In this document: positions 7,477 through 15,762 of the stretch, one piece after another | Numbering within the stretch: the stretch's first letter is position 1 | Layout: every line of letters begins with the position of its first letter | NCBI GenBank assembly: GCA_965183885.1 | Contig: OZ238992.1 | Coordinates: forward strand, 2,046,001 to 2,110,000 | Length of the DNA: 64,000 bases | DNA from: UWMA-0277 sp965183885 | GTDB taxonomy: Bacteria > Bacteroidota > Bacteroidia > Flavobacteriales > BACL11 | Reading direction: 5' to 3' | Position numbers and translations under genes: made by a program | Notes under the pieces: generated by a model | What the model was told of the DNA's origin: nothing | What the model saw: the letters and a program-made list of their open reading frames with translations, nothing else | Databases searched by the model: none

Positions 7477-9171
7477 ATGAGCAAACAGATAATTGAATGT
7501 GTACCTAACATCTCAGAAGGGAGAGATGCTGAGAAGATAAAAATAATTTCTCAAATAGTTGAAGAGATTGATGGCGTAAAGCTCCTAAATGTAGATCCAG
7601 GAAAAGCAACCAACCGTACGGTAATTACTTTTGTTGGAGAACCACAACCTGTAATTGATGCTGCTTTTTTACTAATAAAGAAAGCACAAGAACTTATTGA
7701 TATGAGTAAGCACTCAGGAGAACACCCAAGAATGGGAGCTACTGATGTTTGTCCACTAGTACCAATTGCAAATATTAGTATGGAAGAAACTGCTGATTGG
7801 GCACATAAACTAGGAGAAAGAGTAGGTGCTGAACTAGGGATTCCTGTTTATCATTATGAAGCAGCAGCAAAAGAAGAAAAGCGTAAAAACTTAGCCAATT
7901 GCCGACAAGGAGAATATGAAGGCTTGGCAAAGAAATTAGTAGATGCTGATTGGAAACCAGATTTTGGTCCTGCTGAATTTAACCAATCAGTAGAAAAATC
8001 AGGTGCAACTGCTATCTCAGCTCGTGATTTTTTAGTAGCCTATAACATCAACTTAAATACTACATCAACCAGAAGAGCAAATGCTGTAGCCTTTGATATT
8101 CGTGAAGCAGGAAGAATAAAAAGAGAAGGTGGAACACTCTCTGGAAAAATAATAAAAGATGAAAATGGAAACCCTTTAAAAACTCCAGGGCTTTTTAAAG
8201 CTGTAAAAGGAATTGGATGGTTTATTGAAGAATATGGTGTAGCACAAATTTCTTACAACCTTACAAATATCAACATCTCCCCTTTACATGAAGTATTTGA
8301 TAAAACTTGTGAACGCTCTATAGCAAGAGGAATGCGTGTTACAGGATCGGAGCTTGTAGGTTTAGTTCCTAAAAAAGTATTGATTGATGCAGGGAAACAT
8401 TTCCTTAAAAAACAAGAACGATCAACAGGAATACACGAAAGTGAAATTATAAAGATTGCAATTAAAACTTTAGGATTGGATGAACTAGCTCCTTTTGATC
8501 CTCAAGAAAGAATAATTGAGTATATGCTAGAAGCTGATGCTAAAAAACCTCTAGTAAATATGACGCTTACTGATTTTGCAAACGAAACAGCAAGTGAAAG
8601 CCCTGCCCCTGGTGGTGGTTCTATCTCGGCTTATTGTGGTGCTATGGGTGTTGCTTTAGGAACTATGGTTGCCAATCTTTCAGCTCACAAAAGAGGTTGG
8701 GATGATAGATGGCAAGAATTCTCTAATTGGGCAGAAAAAGGAATTGCTTACCAAAATACTTTATTGGATTTAGTAGATGAAGATACTAATGCCTTTAATA
8801 AAATTATGGATGCTTTCCGACTACCCAAAGATAGTGAAGCAGACAAAGCAAAAAGACAAGAAGCAATACAAGAAGCAACAAAATATGCTATCCTCACTCC
8901 TTTTAAGGTAATGGAAACAGCTTATAACTCTATGGAGGTAATGAAGGCTATGGCTGAGTTTGGAAACCCTAACTCGGTAACTGATGCTGGAGTAGGTGCA
9001 TTATGTGCGCGTACTGCTGTAATTGGTGCTTTCCTTAATGTAAAAATTAACTGTGGCGATTGTGATGATAAAGCTTTTGTTGCAGATATCTTAAATAAAG
9101 GACAAAAATTAGTTGATGCTGCTTGTGCTTTGGAAGATGAAATTATGAAAATTACTAACTCTAAAATATAA
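7477..9171 (+). CDS. ftcD: Glutamate formimidoyltransferase / formimidoyl-THF cyclodeaminase
   Basis: A 564-residue fusion of the two last activities of the histidine degradation route that feeds one-carbon units to tetrahydrofolate. Residues 1 to about 330 are the formiminotransferase half (IECVPNISEGRD at the start, KHSGEHPRMGATDVCPLVP around 77-95). Residues about 358-564 are the cyclodeaminase (SPAPGGGSISAYCGAMG). The bifunctional arrangement is known from vertebrates and from many Bacteroidota. No other hut gene lies nearby, so its substrate may come from genes elsewhere. yjdM follows after two bases. Confidence 0.95.
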   Translation: MSKQIIECVPNISEGRDAEKIKIISQIVEEIDGVKLLNVDPGKATNRTVITFVGEPQPVIDAAFLLIKKAQELIDMSKHSGEHPRMGATDVCPLVPIANISMEETADWAHKLGERVGAELGIPVYHYEAAAKEEKRKNLANCRQGEYEGLAKKLVDADWKPDFGPAEFNQSVEKSGATAISARDFLVAYNINLNTTSTRRANAVAFDIREAGRIKREGGTLSGKIIKDENGNPLKTPGLFKAVKGIGWFIEEYGVAQISYNLTNINISPLHEVFDKTCERSIARGMRVTGSELVGLVPKKVLIDAGKHFLKKQERSTGIHESEIIKIAIKTLGLDELAPFDPQERIIEYMLEADAKKPLVNMTLTDFANETASESPAPGGGSISAYCGAMGVALGTMVANLSAHKRGWDDRWQEFSNWAEKGIAYQNTLLDLVDEDTNAFNKIMDAFRLPKDSEADKAKRQEAIQEATKYAILTPFKVMETAYNSMEVMKAMAEFGNPNSVTDAGVGALCARTAVIGAFLNVKINCGDCDDKAFVADILNKGQKLVDAACALEDEIMKITNSKI

Positions 9172-9173
9172 CT

Positions 9174-9515
9174 ATGTCAGAAGAAATGAAAGCTTGTCCA
9201 GTTTGTGAATCTCCTTATGGATATGCAACAGGAGATGATTCTTATACTTGTCCTGAGTGTGCTAATGAATGGAGTCCTAAAGAATTAGAATTGGAAGGAG
9301 GACTAAAGGTATTGGATAGTAATGGAACTCGCTTGCAAACTGGTGATAGTGTTATAGTTATCAAAAACCTACCTGTTAAAGGAGCTCCTAAGCCTGTAAA
9401 ATCAGGAACTAAAGTAAAAAATATCCGCTTAACAGAAGGTGATCATAACATCAACTGCAAAATTGATGGTTTTGGAAATATGCAGCTAAAATCAGAATTT
9501 GTACGAAAAGCTTAA
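9174..9515 (+). CDS. yjdM: Zinc-ribbon protein YjdM (PhnA-like)
   Basis: A 113-residue protein with an N-terminal zinc ribbon (CPVC at 8-11 and CPEC at 26-29) followed by an SH3-like barrel containing DSNGTRLQTGDSVIVIKNLP. This is the YjdM/PhnA family, once called alkylphosphonate uptake protein; the phosphonoacetate hydrolase activity given to the name PhnA belongs to a different protein, and the true function is unknown. It starts two bases after ftcD and should be co-transcribed with it. A hairpin follows 15 bases after its stop. Confidence 0.9.
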   Translation: MSEEMKACPVCESPYGYATGDDSYTCPECANEWSPKELELEGGLKVLDSNGTRLQTGDSVIVIKNLPVKGAPKPVKSGTKVKNIRLTEGDHNINCKIDGFGNMQLKSEFVRKA

Positions 9516-9530
9516 TTAATAGAGAAATCA

Positions 9531-9552
9531 CTTTTTGATACAAGTCAAAAAG
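9531..9552 (+). terminator. Hairpin after yjdM
   Basis: CTTTTTGA and TCAAAAAG form a perfect 8-bp inverted repeat around a 6-nt loop. No T-run follows, so it is a weak terminator candidate or an operator-like site 19 bp upstream of the next -7 box. Confidence 0.35.
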
Positions 9553-9570
9553 TAATCACTACTAAGCTTT

Positions 9571-9578
9571 TAAATTTG
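9571..9578 (+). promoter_or_regulatory. Promoter -7 box for the small membrane protein gene
   Basis: TAAATTTG, a full match to TAnnTTTG, ends 23 nt before the ATG at 9602. Confidence 0.55.
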
Positions 9579-9601
9579 CAATACCTAACAAAAATTAAAA
9601 A

Positions 9602-9853
9602 ATGGAATTGCAAAAAGTAACTTGGAAAGATTGGGCTAAATTTATTTCAGTAATGATAGTCTTTATTATTGGAATGATAATTATGCTTATTTATAAGATA
9701 GAGAATTATTGGATCTGGACAGGCTATATTATTTTATGGACCTGGTTAGAAATGAAAATAGCTAAAAATATTCATCTTAAATGGTGGGTTTGGGTATTAA
9801 TACTTTTAGGTTTATCCTTATTGGACCTATTAATTATTAGTTTGATTAACTAA
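9602..9853 (+). CDS. Small integral membrane protein, unknown
   Basis: An 83-residue protein that is almost entirely hydrophobic, with three likely membrane helices at about 12-31, 36-53 and 60-82 and several tryptophans at the interfaces. No family is recognised. It has its own -7 box and an A-rich leader typical of real starts here, and the downstream gene also has its own promoter, so this looks like a single-gene transcript. Confidence 0.6.
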   Translation: MELQKVTWKDWAKFISVMIVFIIGMIIMLIYKIENYWIWTGYIILWTWLEMKIAKNIHLKWWVWVLILLGLSLLDLLIISLIN

Positions 9854-9932
9854 AAACTTAAGAGAATTAGATAGCTACTCCTCCTTTTCTAAAAACTCAT
9901 TTTTCATTTCTTTTTATTCTAAATATAAAATC

Positions 9933-9940
9933 TATATTTG
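9933..9940 (+). promoter_or_regulatory. Promoter -7 box for the DUF2200 gene
   Basis: TATATTTG, a full match to TAnnTTTG. It lies 83 nt before the ATG at 10024, leaving an unusually long 5' leader for this window. Confidence 0.6.
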
Positions 9941-9984
9941 TCATAGTATTAACGCTAAGATTAGCTTAAACAACAATACAGAGC

Positions 9985-9999
9985 TACTTGTTGCAAGTA
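9985..9999 (+). promoter_or_regulatory. Small hairpin in the DUF2200 leader
   Basis: TACTTG and CAAGTA pair around a TTG loop in the predicted 5' leader, 24 nt before the ATG. A short stem like this may influence translation or be incidental. Confidence 0.25.
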
Positions 10000-10023
10000 A
10001 CTACCCTTTAACAAATATAAACT

Positions 10024-10392
10024 ATGAATGATACAAGCCATCATGACGAGCGTATTTCAAAAATGATATTCGCTTCAATATATCCTCTTTATCTCAATAG
10101 AATTAAGAAAAAAGGAAGAACAGAAGAAGAATTAAATAAAGTTATTGAATGGTTAACTGGATTTAATGAAGAAAAACTAACAGAGCTTATAAAAGAAGAG
10201 GTAACTTTTGAGTCATTCTTTAAAAATTCGGCATTAAACCCAAATGCTCAATTAATTAAAGGTGTAATCTGTGGCTATAGAATTGAAAAAATTCAAAATC
10301 CATTAACACAACAGGTAAGGTATTTGGACAAGCTAGTAGATGAATTAGCAAAAGGTCGTAAAATGGAAAAGATCTTAAGAACAGTTAAATAA
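10024..10392 (+). CDS. DUF2200 family protein
   Basis: A 122-residue soluble protein with the strongly conserved DUF2200 blocks: RISKMIFASIYPLYLNRI near the N-terminus, GRTEEELNKVIEWLTGF, LNPNAQLIKGVICGYRIE and a C-terminal VRYLDKLVDELAKG. Length equals the usual family length. The family is uncharacterised and largely alpha-helical. It sits alone behind its own promoter, with 59 nt to rlmF downstream. Confidence 0.9.
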   Translation: MNDTSHHDERISKMIFASIYPLYLNRIKKKGRTEEELNKVIEWLTGFNEEKLTELIKEEVTFESFFKNSALNPNAQLIKGVICGYRIEKIQNPLTQQVRYLDKLVDELAKGRKMEKILRTVK

Positions 10393-10451
10393 TAGCTCTT
10401 AAAATACTAAAAGATTAAATTGAGAGAAAAGAATATTAATCAATAATAAAA

Positions 10452-11378
10452 ATGGAAGAGCGAAAAGAGAAAGTGCCAGAAAAAAGTAAGATTAAAAAAA
10501 ACCTTCACCCTAGAAATAAAAATAGGAAACAATATGATTTAAAGGAACTTTTAAAAGTAGTTCCTGAATTAAAGAAACATATAAAACCCAATAAATATGG
10601 AGAGGATACTATTCAATTTTCTAACCCTGAAGCAGTAAAACTACTGAACAAAGCAATACTAAGTAGTTATTATGAAATAAAAAACTGGGACTTTCCTGAC
10701 ACCAATCTATGCCCTCCTATCCCTGGTAGAGCTGACTACATACATTATATTGCTGATTTATTAGGTAATAAGAAAAACATAACTTGCCTTGATATTGGTG
10801 TTGGTGCCAACTGTATCTACCCTATCCTAGGGATTAGCGAGTACAATTGGAGCTTTATTGCTACTGATGTAAATACTGATGCTATTTCCTCTGCAAAAAA
10901 AATTATAGAATCAAACCCTAGCCTTAAAGGAAAAATAGAGTTTCGATTACAAAAAGATGAAAATAACATCTTTAAAAACATTATCAAACCTACAGATAAG
11001 ATTGATGTAAGTATTTGTAATCCCCCTTTCCATGCATCAAAAAAAGATGCCCTTAAAGGAAGTATGCGTAAAGTAAGAAACCTTACAGGAAAACGATCAG
11101 AGAAGATAAAACTCAACTTTTCAGGAATGGCTAATGAACTTGTTTATGAAGGTGGAGAAAAACAGTTTATACAAAACATGATAATTGAAAGTGTTAACTA
11201 TGCTAAAAACTGTCTATGGTTCACTTCTCTAGTTTCTAATGAAAGAAACCTAAATAGATTCTATAGCTCATTAGAAAAATATGGAGCAACTGATGTAAAA
11301 ACAATCCACATGGGTACAGGGAATAAAATCAGCAGAATAGTAGCTTGGACTTTTCAAAATAAGCAAGAACACAAATAG
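10452..11378 (+). CDS. rlmF: 23S rRNA (adenine(1618)-N6)-methyltransferase RlmF
   Basis: A 308-residue SAM-dependent methyltransferase that modifies A1618 of 23S rRNA. Visible hallmarks are a Lys/Arg-rich N-terminus (about 1-30), LDIGVGANCIYPILG as the SAM-binding motif I at about 115-129, and the catalytic SICNPPFHAS motif near 179-188, in which NPPF is the N6-adenine methyltransferase signature. The segment KPNKYGEDTIQFSNPEAV is also family-typical. No TAnnTTTG box is visible directly upstream. Confidence 0.93.
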   Translation: MEERKEKVPEKSKIKKNLHPRNKNRKQYDLKELLKVVPELKKHIKPNKYGEDTIQFSNPEAVKLLNKAILSSYYEIKNWDFPDTNLCPPIPGRADYIHYIADLLGNKKNITCLDIGVGANCIYPILGISEYNWSFIATDVNTDAISSAKKIIESNPSLKGKIEFRLQKDENNIFKNIIKPTDKIDVSICNPPFHASKKDALKGSMRKVRNLTGKRSEKIKLNFSGMANELVYEGGEKQFIQNMIIESVNYAKNCLWFTSLVSNERNLNRFYSSLEKYGATDVKTIHMGTGNKISRIVAWTFQNKQEHK

Positions 11379-11420
11379 TAGTAACAGCTAATAAAACTAT
11401 ATTTACGCAAAAATTAAAAA

Positions 11421-11786
11421 ATGAATACTAAAAAAAACAAAATAATCTACTGGATATCAACTGGACTATTAACCATTTTAATGTTAGTCTCAGCAAGTAT
11501 GTATATTTTCAATAATGAAATGGCAAGCGAAAGCTTTATAAAATTAGGGTTTCCTACCTATATTATTTACCCATTAGCAATTGCAAAAATTTTAGGGGTA
11601 ATTGCTATTCTAACAAAAAAATCACAGACCTTAAAAGAATGGGCATATGCTGGATTCTTCTTTAACTTTATACTTGGTGCATCTGCTCACTTATATATAA
11701 ATGATGGAGAATTTATCCCAGTAGTAGTAGCAATTCTATTTTTAATGACGTCTTATAAATTTGATAAAAAGGTTTTCAATAACTAA
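11421..11786 (+). CDS. DoxX-like membrane protein
   Basis: A 121-residue protein with four predicted membrane helices (about 9-28, 43-62, 70-90, 95-112), including the LGFPTYIIYPLAIAKILGV region that marks the DoxX-like family. Members are small quinone- or thiosulfate-linked subunits in some archaea, but most bacterial ones have no known role. The near-consensus TATATTTA lies just upstream around 11398. The N-acetyltransferase gene follows after 19 bases. Confidence 0.75.
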   Translation: MNTKKNKIIYWISTGLLTILMLVSASMYIFNNEMASESFIKLGFPTYIIYPLAIAKILGVIAILTKKSQTLKEWAYAGFFFNFILGASAHLYINDGEFIPVVVAILFLMTSYKFDKKVFNN

Positions 11787-11805
11787 TAGTTTCCTTAAAA
11801 TAATA

Positions 11806-12564
11806 ATGAAAATTAAAGAATATATAGAGCGAATAAAATACAAAGGAGAATTAGCCGCTGACCTTAATATTCTTAAGAAATTACAAGAAGTTCATCTTTT
11901 AACTATTCCTTTTGAAAACCTAGATATTCATTATGGGAAGCCTATTGATTTAGACGTCGATGAATTTTATAAAAAAATAGTTCAGAATAATAGAGGTGGT
12001 TTTTGTTATGAGTTAAATGGCTTATTTTATGCTTTATTAAAAGCTATTGGATATAATGTAAAAATGATTTCTGCACGAGTTTATAATAGTACTAAAAAAG
12101 AATTTGGACTAGAGTATGATCATTTAGCAATAGTAGCTGAATTAAATAAAGTAGAATATCTAGTTGATGTAGGCTTTGGAGAATTTGCTTTTAACCCTCT
12201 AAAAATTGAACTTAATACCATTCAATCAGATTCTAGAGGTAATTTTATAATTGAAGAATATAATAATAAATATTATATAGTTTCAAAAATTAAAGATGAA
12301 GTAAAGACTCCTGAATATATCTTTAAAAATGAAGCTAGAGAATTAAGTGACTTCAAAGAGATGTCTTTGCACAACCAAACAAGCCCTAACTCCCATTTTA
12401 CAAAAAAGAAGCTTATTAGCAAACCAACTAATAATGGAAGAATTACAATTACAGGAAATACTTTAAAAATAACTGAAGCAGGAAAGACTATTACAGAGAA
12501 GGCCTTCAAAGAAAATGAATTTAACGATTATCTGAAGAAATGGTTTAACATGCATATAAACTAA
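11806..12564 (+). CDS. nat: Arylamine N-acetyltransferase
   Basis: A 252-residue enzyme that transfers acetyl groups from acetyl-CoA to arylamines or hydrazines. The cysteine-protease-like triad is complete: Cys67 in RGGFCYELNG, His106 in EYDHLAIV and Asp121 in LVDVGFGE. The ATG at 11806 is chosen over an upstream TTG at 11761, which lies inside the preceding gene and would add a non-family N-terminal extension; from 11806 the protein starts right at the IERIKYKGEL helix that opens the family. Substrate in this organism unknown. Confidence 0.92.
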   Translation: MKIKEYIERIKYKGELAADLNILKKLQEVHLLTIPFENLDIHYGKPIDLDVDEFYKKIVQNNRGGFCYELNGLFYALLKAIGYNVKMISARVYNSTKKEFGLEYDHLAIVAELNKVEYLVDVGFGEFAFNPLKIELNTIQSDSRGNFIIEEYNNKYYIVSKIKDEVKTPEYIFKNEARELSDFKEMSLHNQTSPNSHFTKKKLISKPTNNGRITITGNTLKITEAGKTITEKAFKENEFNDYLKKWFNMHIN

Positions 12565-12576
12565 ATAATAAAAATT

Positions 12577-13038
12577 ATGCAAAATCAATTTAATACCTTT
12601 TTTACTACTACCCTATCTAACGCTTTAAAAGACTTAAACGAGGCTAATAAACCCCAATGGGGAAGTATGACGGCTAAACAAATGCTTATTCATTTAACAC
12701 AAGGTAGTAAAATGATGCATTTAGAAGGAATTAAATTAGTAGTAAAAGAAAAACATATAGAAAAAGCTATTGCATTTTTATATTCTGAAAAACCTATAAA
12801 TAAAGGAATAGAAATACCAAAAGACATAGGCTATGATTTTAATGATGGAATTACAAAAGATATTGAAGTTTTAAAAACAGAACTAATTAATGCCACAAAC
12901 ATTATGTATGCTTTCTTTATTAATAACCCTGATTTTAAGGCTATACACCCTTATTTTGGGAACTTAAGTGCTGAGCAATGGCTTTTATTCCAAAAGAAAC
13001 ATTTTACACATCATTTAAGCCAATTTAGATTATTATAA
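12577..13038 (+). CDS. DUF1569 (DinB-like) protein
   Basis: A 153-residue helical protein with WGSMTAKQMLIHLTQGSK at about 28-45 and the conserved ending HPYFGNLSAEQWLLFQKKH, the mark of DUF1569 within the DinB/YfiT-like metal-binding superfamily. Candidate metal ligands are His40 in the first block and the HFTHH cluster near the C-terminus. Biochemical role unknown. It follows the N-acetyltransferase by 12 bases, and the operon ends at a strong terminator 30 bases later. Confidence 0.85.
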   Translation: MQNQFNTFFTTTLSNALKDLNEANKPQWGSMTAKQMLIHLTQGSKMMHLEGIKLVVKEKHIEKAIAFLYSEKPINKGIEIPKDIGYDFNDGITKDIEVLKTELINATNIMYAFFINNPDFKAIHPYFGNLSAEQWLLFQKKHFTHHLSQFRLL

Positions 13039-13067
13039 ATAAATATCTTCAAATTAAATTCTTAACC

Positions 13068-13103
13068 ATAAAAAAGCCTCATTAAATAATGAGGCTTTTT
13101 TAT
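13068..13103 (+). terminator. Strong intrinsic terminator
   Basis: A perfect 17-bp stem around a 2-nt loop, with GCCTCATTA pairing to TAATGAGGC and flanked by six A and six T residues. The symmetric A and T runs make it bidirectional. It ends the rlmF/nat/DUF1569 region. Confidence 0.9.
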
Positions 13104-13535
13104 AGTGTAGAGTTTCTTTAATTATTAAAAAATTTCCTTGCTTAGTCTAAATTAGGGGATTAAATATTAAAAAAAACTATTATTTTTTATAATTCAACCA
13201 AATTTTAATCTTTAAAATCGAGGCTAATATATAAAATTATTTAGCATAAACACAAGTAAATCAAGCTCTTTTAATCTTATTTAAATATTAACTTATTAAA
13301 AAAACACCTGAAACAAGACATATTTTCCTTTGTTTAAACATATAAAATTATAAATTTAGAATATTTCTATTTACTAGTAGTAAATTTTACTATTCTTAAT
13401 GTATTAAAAAGATAATTATTTGTCTAAACATATAAATTTATTTTAAGGTGATTTTTAAAGGGTTATCGTGTTAAAAAGATAATAAAAAAGTTAATATCTT
13501 TATTTAAAGGTTTTCATATTTTAAAAATATAAAAC
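13104..13535. other. AT-rich non-coding region with direct repeats
   Basis: About 430 bp without a credible gene. It contains an 18-bp direct repeat TTTGTyTAAACATATAAA at 13329-13346 and 13419-13436 (one mismatch, 90 bp apart) and a 16-bp repeat GTrTTAAAAAGATAAT at 13401-13416 and 13468-13483 (67 bp apart). No TAnnTTTG box leads to a downstream start, and no conserved RNA structure was recognised. It separates a strong terminator from the tRNA terminator. Confidence 0.4.
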
Positions 13536-13566
13536 AAAAAAACCCAAACATTGCTGTTTGGGTTTT
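13536..13566 (-). terminator. Terminator of the tRNA-Ser transcript
   Basis: On the minus strand, AAAACCCAAACA pairs with TGTTTGGGTTTT around a GCAA loop and continues into a T-rich run. It begins within two bases of the tRNA 3' end. Confidence 0.85.
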
Positions 13567-13567
13567 G

Positions 13568-13652
13568 CGGAGAGAGAGGGATTCGAACCCCCGGTACATT
13601 GCTGTACAATGGTTTTCAAGACCACCGCATTCGACCACTCTGCCATCTCTCC
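13568..13652 (-). tRNA. tRNA-Ser (anticodon UGA)
   Basis: A class II tRNA of 85 nt on the minus strand. The acceptor stem pairs GGAGAGA with TCTCTCC, followed by discriminator G. The anticodon loop reads CTTGAAA, giving anticodon TGA, and the T-loop has GGTTCGAATCC. The long variable arm (about CATTGTACAGCAATG) is the serine hallmark. CCA is not encoded. A hairpin terminator follows immediately. Confidence 0.97.
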
Positions 13653-13856
13653 GATTGCGGACTGCAAAAATAGAAATATTTTCAAATTACAAACACTTTT
13701 ATAATCTTTTTTAAAGGAATAAATTATCCTAATAAATAAGTTTTTCTTACAGACTTAATTTACAATATTTTAGGTGAAAAAATAAATAACTATACTCCTG
13801 TAAAATTATCTCTTTTAATTCTACAAACAGATACTATTGATAACTAATAGAAATTA

Positions 13857-13864
13857 TATATTTG
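13857..13864 (+). promoter_or_regulatory. Promoter -7 box for the acyltransferase, leaderless type
   Basis: TATATTTG, a full TAnnTTTG match, ends five nucleotides before the ATG at 13870, so the mRNA is expected to start at or next to the AUG. This argues against the upstream in-frame TTG at 13837. Confidence 0.6.
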
Positions 13865-13869
13865 CCAAA

Positions 13870-14727
13870 ATGATTACTAAGCTACTCTATTATACCATAC
13901 TCCTGCCGATTTCTTATCTGCCCTACTCTATTTTATACTATATCTCTGATTTTCTATTTATAGTTATTTATCAATTATTAGGCTACCGTAAAGCAGTTGT
14001 TTTCTCAAATTTAAGTAACTCTTTCCCTGATAAGACAACAGCAGAGCTAAAAGAAATAATGGCTGATTTTTACCGCCATTTATGCGATTTAATTGTAGAG
14101 AGCGTTAAAGGGTTTACTATAAGCAAAAAACAACTTAAAAAAAGACTAGTAGTATTAAATCCTGAGTTTACTAATAAATATGCTAAGGAAGGAAAAGATG
14201 TTATTTTTGTAGGAGGACATTATAACAATTGGGAAATTTATGCTCAAGGTTTTGCAATGTATTCTACTCATAAATGCATAGGAATTTACAAGCCTTTATC
14301 TAATGTCTTTTTTAATACTAAGATGTCAAAATCCAGATCAAAATTTGGAACACATCTAGTGCCTATGCGTCAAACAAAAAAGATATTTTCAGAACAAGGA
14401 AAACCTAAGGCACTTGTTTTTGGTTCGGACCAAAACCCTGCAAATCCTAAAAGAGCATATTGGATGCAGTTTTTAAACCAAGATACTGGAGTGTTATTTG
14501 GAGTTGAGAAATATGCTAAAGAATACGATTGGCCAGTGATATACATTAGTATTAATAAAGTAAAAAGAGGGCATTATACTGTTGAATATTCTCTAATTAC
14601 CGATAATCCTACCACTGAGCCTTATGGTAAAATTACAGAAGATTATACCAAGGTATTAGAACAGCAAATTATTAATGAGCCTAAATATTGGCTTTGGTCA
14701 CACAAACGATGGAAGCACAAAAGATAA
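13870..14727 (+). CDS. LpxL/HtrB-type lysophospholipid acyltransferase
   Basis: A 285-residue inner-membrane acyltransferase of the lipid A late acyltransferase family. An N-terminal membrane anchor spans about 3-37, and the catalytic HX4E motif is His117-Tyr-Asn-Asn-Trp-Glu122 in GGHYNNWEIY. GSDQNPAN later matches the family's GxDQ block. It probably adds an acyl chain to lipid A or to another glycolipid. ATG 13870 is preferred to TTG 13837 because the promoter lies between them. It overlaps the following glycosyltransferase by 19 bases, which suggests translational coupling in a surface-glycolipid operon. Confidence 0.9.
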   Translation: MITKLLYYTILLPISYLPYSILYYISDFLFIVIYQLLGYRKAVVFSNLSNSFPDKTTAELKEIMADFYRHLCDLIVESVKGFTISKKQLKKRLVVLNPEFTNKYAKEGKDVIFVGGHYNNWEIYAQGFAMYSTHKCIGIYKPLSNVFFNTKMSKSRSKFGTHLVPMRQTKKIFSEQGKPKALVFGSDQNPANPKRAYWMQFLNQDTGVLFGVEKYAKEYDWPVIYISINKVKRGHYTVEYSLITDNPTTEPYGKITEDYTKVLEQQIINEPKYWLWSHKRWKHKR

Positions 14728-15725
14728 AAATAGCTGTTGTTGTTTTGAATTGGAATGGAAAAGCATGGTTAGCACAATTCTTACCTACTTTAACAAAACA
14801 CTCTGATGAGGCTACTGTATTTGTTGCAGATAACGCTTCTACTGATGATTCCGTAGCTTTTGTACAAAGTCATTTTCCTAGTGTTAAAGTTATTGTAAAT
14901 AAAACTAATGGTGGTTATGCCAAAGGTTATAATGAGGCTTTAAAGCAAATAAATGCTGAGTACTTTGTGCTGATTAACTCAGATATTGAAGTAAGTAAAA
15001 ATTGGCTCTCTCCTATTATTAGTTTGATGGATGCTGATGCTAAAATTGCTGCTTGTCAACCTAAGATACTAGATTATAACAATAAAAATGCTTTTGAATA
15101 TGCTGGAGCTAGTGGTGGTTTTATTGACAATCTAGGTTATCCTTTTTGCCGAGGAAGAATATTTGATGATTTAGAACAAGATAAAGGACAGTATAATGAT
15201 GTTACAGAAATATTCTGGGCTACAGGTGCTTGTCTTTTTGTACGTGCTGCTCATTTCCTAGAGGTTGGTGGCTTGGATGAAGACTTTTTTGCCCACCAAG
15301 AGGAAATTGACCTCTGTTGGCGTTTAAAGAATAAAGGTTATAAAGTAATGGTACAGCCAGAATCAGTAGTCTATCATGTTGGTGGTGGTACTCTTAATGC
15401 CTCCTCTCCTTTTAAAACACACTTAAACTTTAGGAACAACCTGTTTATGTTGTTTAAGAATTTACCTGCTACTACTCTATTACTAACAATACCTATGCGC
15501 TTGGTTTTAGATGGTGTAGCTGCGCTTACACTACTAAGTAAGCCTAAAGGAGTACAGCATTTAATTGCTGTAGCAAAAGCACACTTTGCTTTTTATTTTG
15601 AAATACCAAAACTAATTAGCAAACGCCAAAAGATTAAACAACAACATAATTTGCTTGGAAAAGTAAATTATTCTATTCTGTTAAAGAATAAAATTAAAGG
15701 GATAAAGAGATTTTCTGAGTTGTAG
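14709..15725 (+). CDS. Family 2 glycosyltransferase
   Basis: A 338-residue GT-A fold glycosyltransferase. The N-terminal VVVLNWNGKAWL opens the nucleotide-binding domain, DNASTDDSV follows at 41-49 and the metal-binding motif is LINSDIEV at about 88-95. EIFWATGACLFVRA and GLDEDFFAHQEEIDLCWR are typical of GT2 rhamnosyl-type transferases, with ED-like acid residues at the second motif. A hydrophobic C-terminal part may hold it at the membrane. ATG at 14709 is chosen over an upstream TTG because homologous sequence begins at the VVVLNWNG strand. The sugar is unknown; the neighbour suggests glycolipid or polysaccharide synthesis. Confidence 0.9.
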   Translation: MEAQKIKIAVVVLNWNGKAWLAQFLPTLTKHSDEATVFVADNASTDDSVAFVQSHFPSVKVIVNKTNGGYAKGYNEALKQINAEYFVLINSDIEVSKNWLSPIISLMDADAKIAACQPKILDYNNKNAFEYAGASGGFIDNLGYPFCRGRIFDDLEQDKGQYNDVTEIFWATGACLFVRAAHFLEVGGLDEDFFAHQEEIDLCWRLKNKGYKVMVQPESVVYHVGGGTLNASSPFKTHLNFRNNLFMLFKNLPATTLLLTIPMRLVLDGVAALTLLSKPKGVQHLIAVAKAHFAFYFEIPKLISKRQKIKQQHNLLGKVNYSILLKNKIKGIKRFSEL

Positions 15726-15732
15726 AAAAGAT

Positions 15733-15762
15733 GTCATCCTGAACGAATGTGAATGGATCTAC
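15733..15762. repeat. Left arm of an imperfect inverted repeat
   Basis: The 30-bp segment begins GTCATCCTGAACGAA and ends GGATCTAC. It pairs, with several mismatches, with the reverse complement of 16093-16120 (GTCATTCTGAATGAG to GAATCTAC). The stop codon of the GIY-YIG relic lies inside this arm. The sequence style recalls dispersed palindromic repeats common in Bacteroidota genomes. Confidence 0.65.

Noticed and set aside
11761..11805. TTG start giving a longer N-acetyltransferase
   Set aside because: The extension lies inside the preceding gene and does not match the family; ATG at 11806 fits better.
13068..13103. Palindromic DNA as an insertion sequence end
   Set aside because: It has the form of a rho-independent terminator (GC stem with A and T tracts) and no transposase is near.
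13740..13845. Open stretch resembling part of a T9SS type A sorting domain (LIYNILGEKINNYTP)
   Set aside because: Only about 30 codons, no upstream coding sequence, and the match is loose; it could be chance in AT-rich DNA.
13837..13869. TTG start giving a longer acyltransferase
   Set aside because: The -7 box at 13857-13864 lies inside the extension, so the transcript would begin after that TTG.
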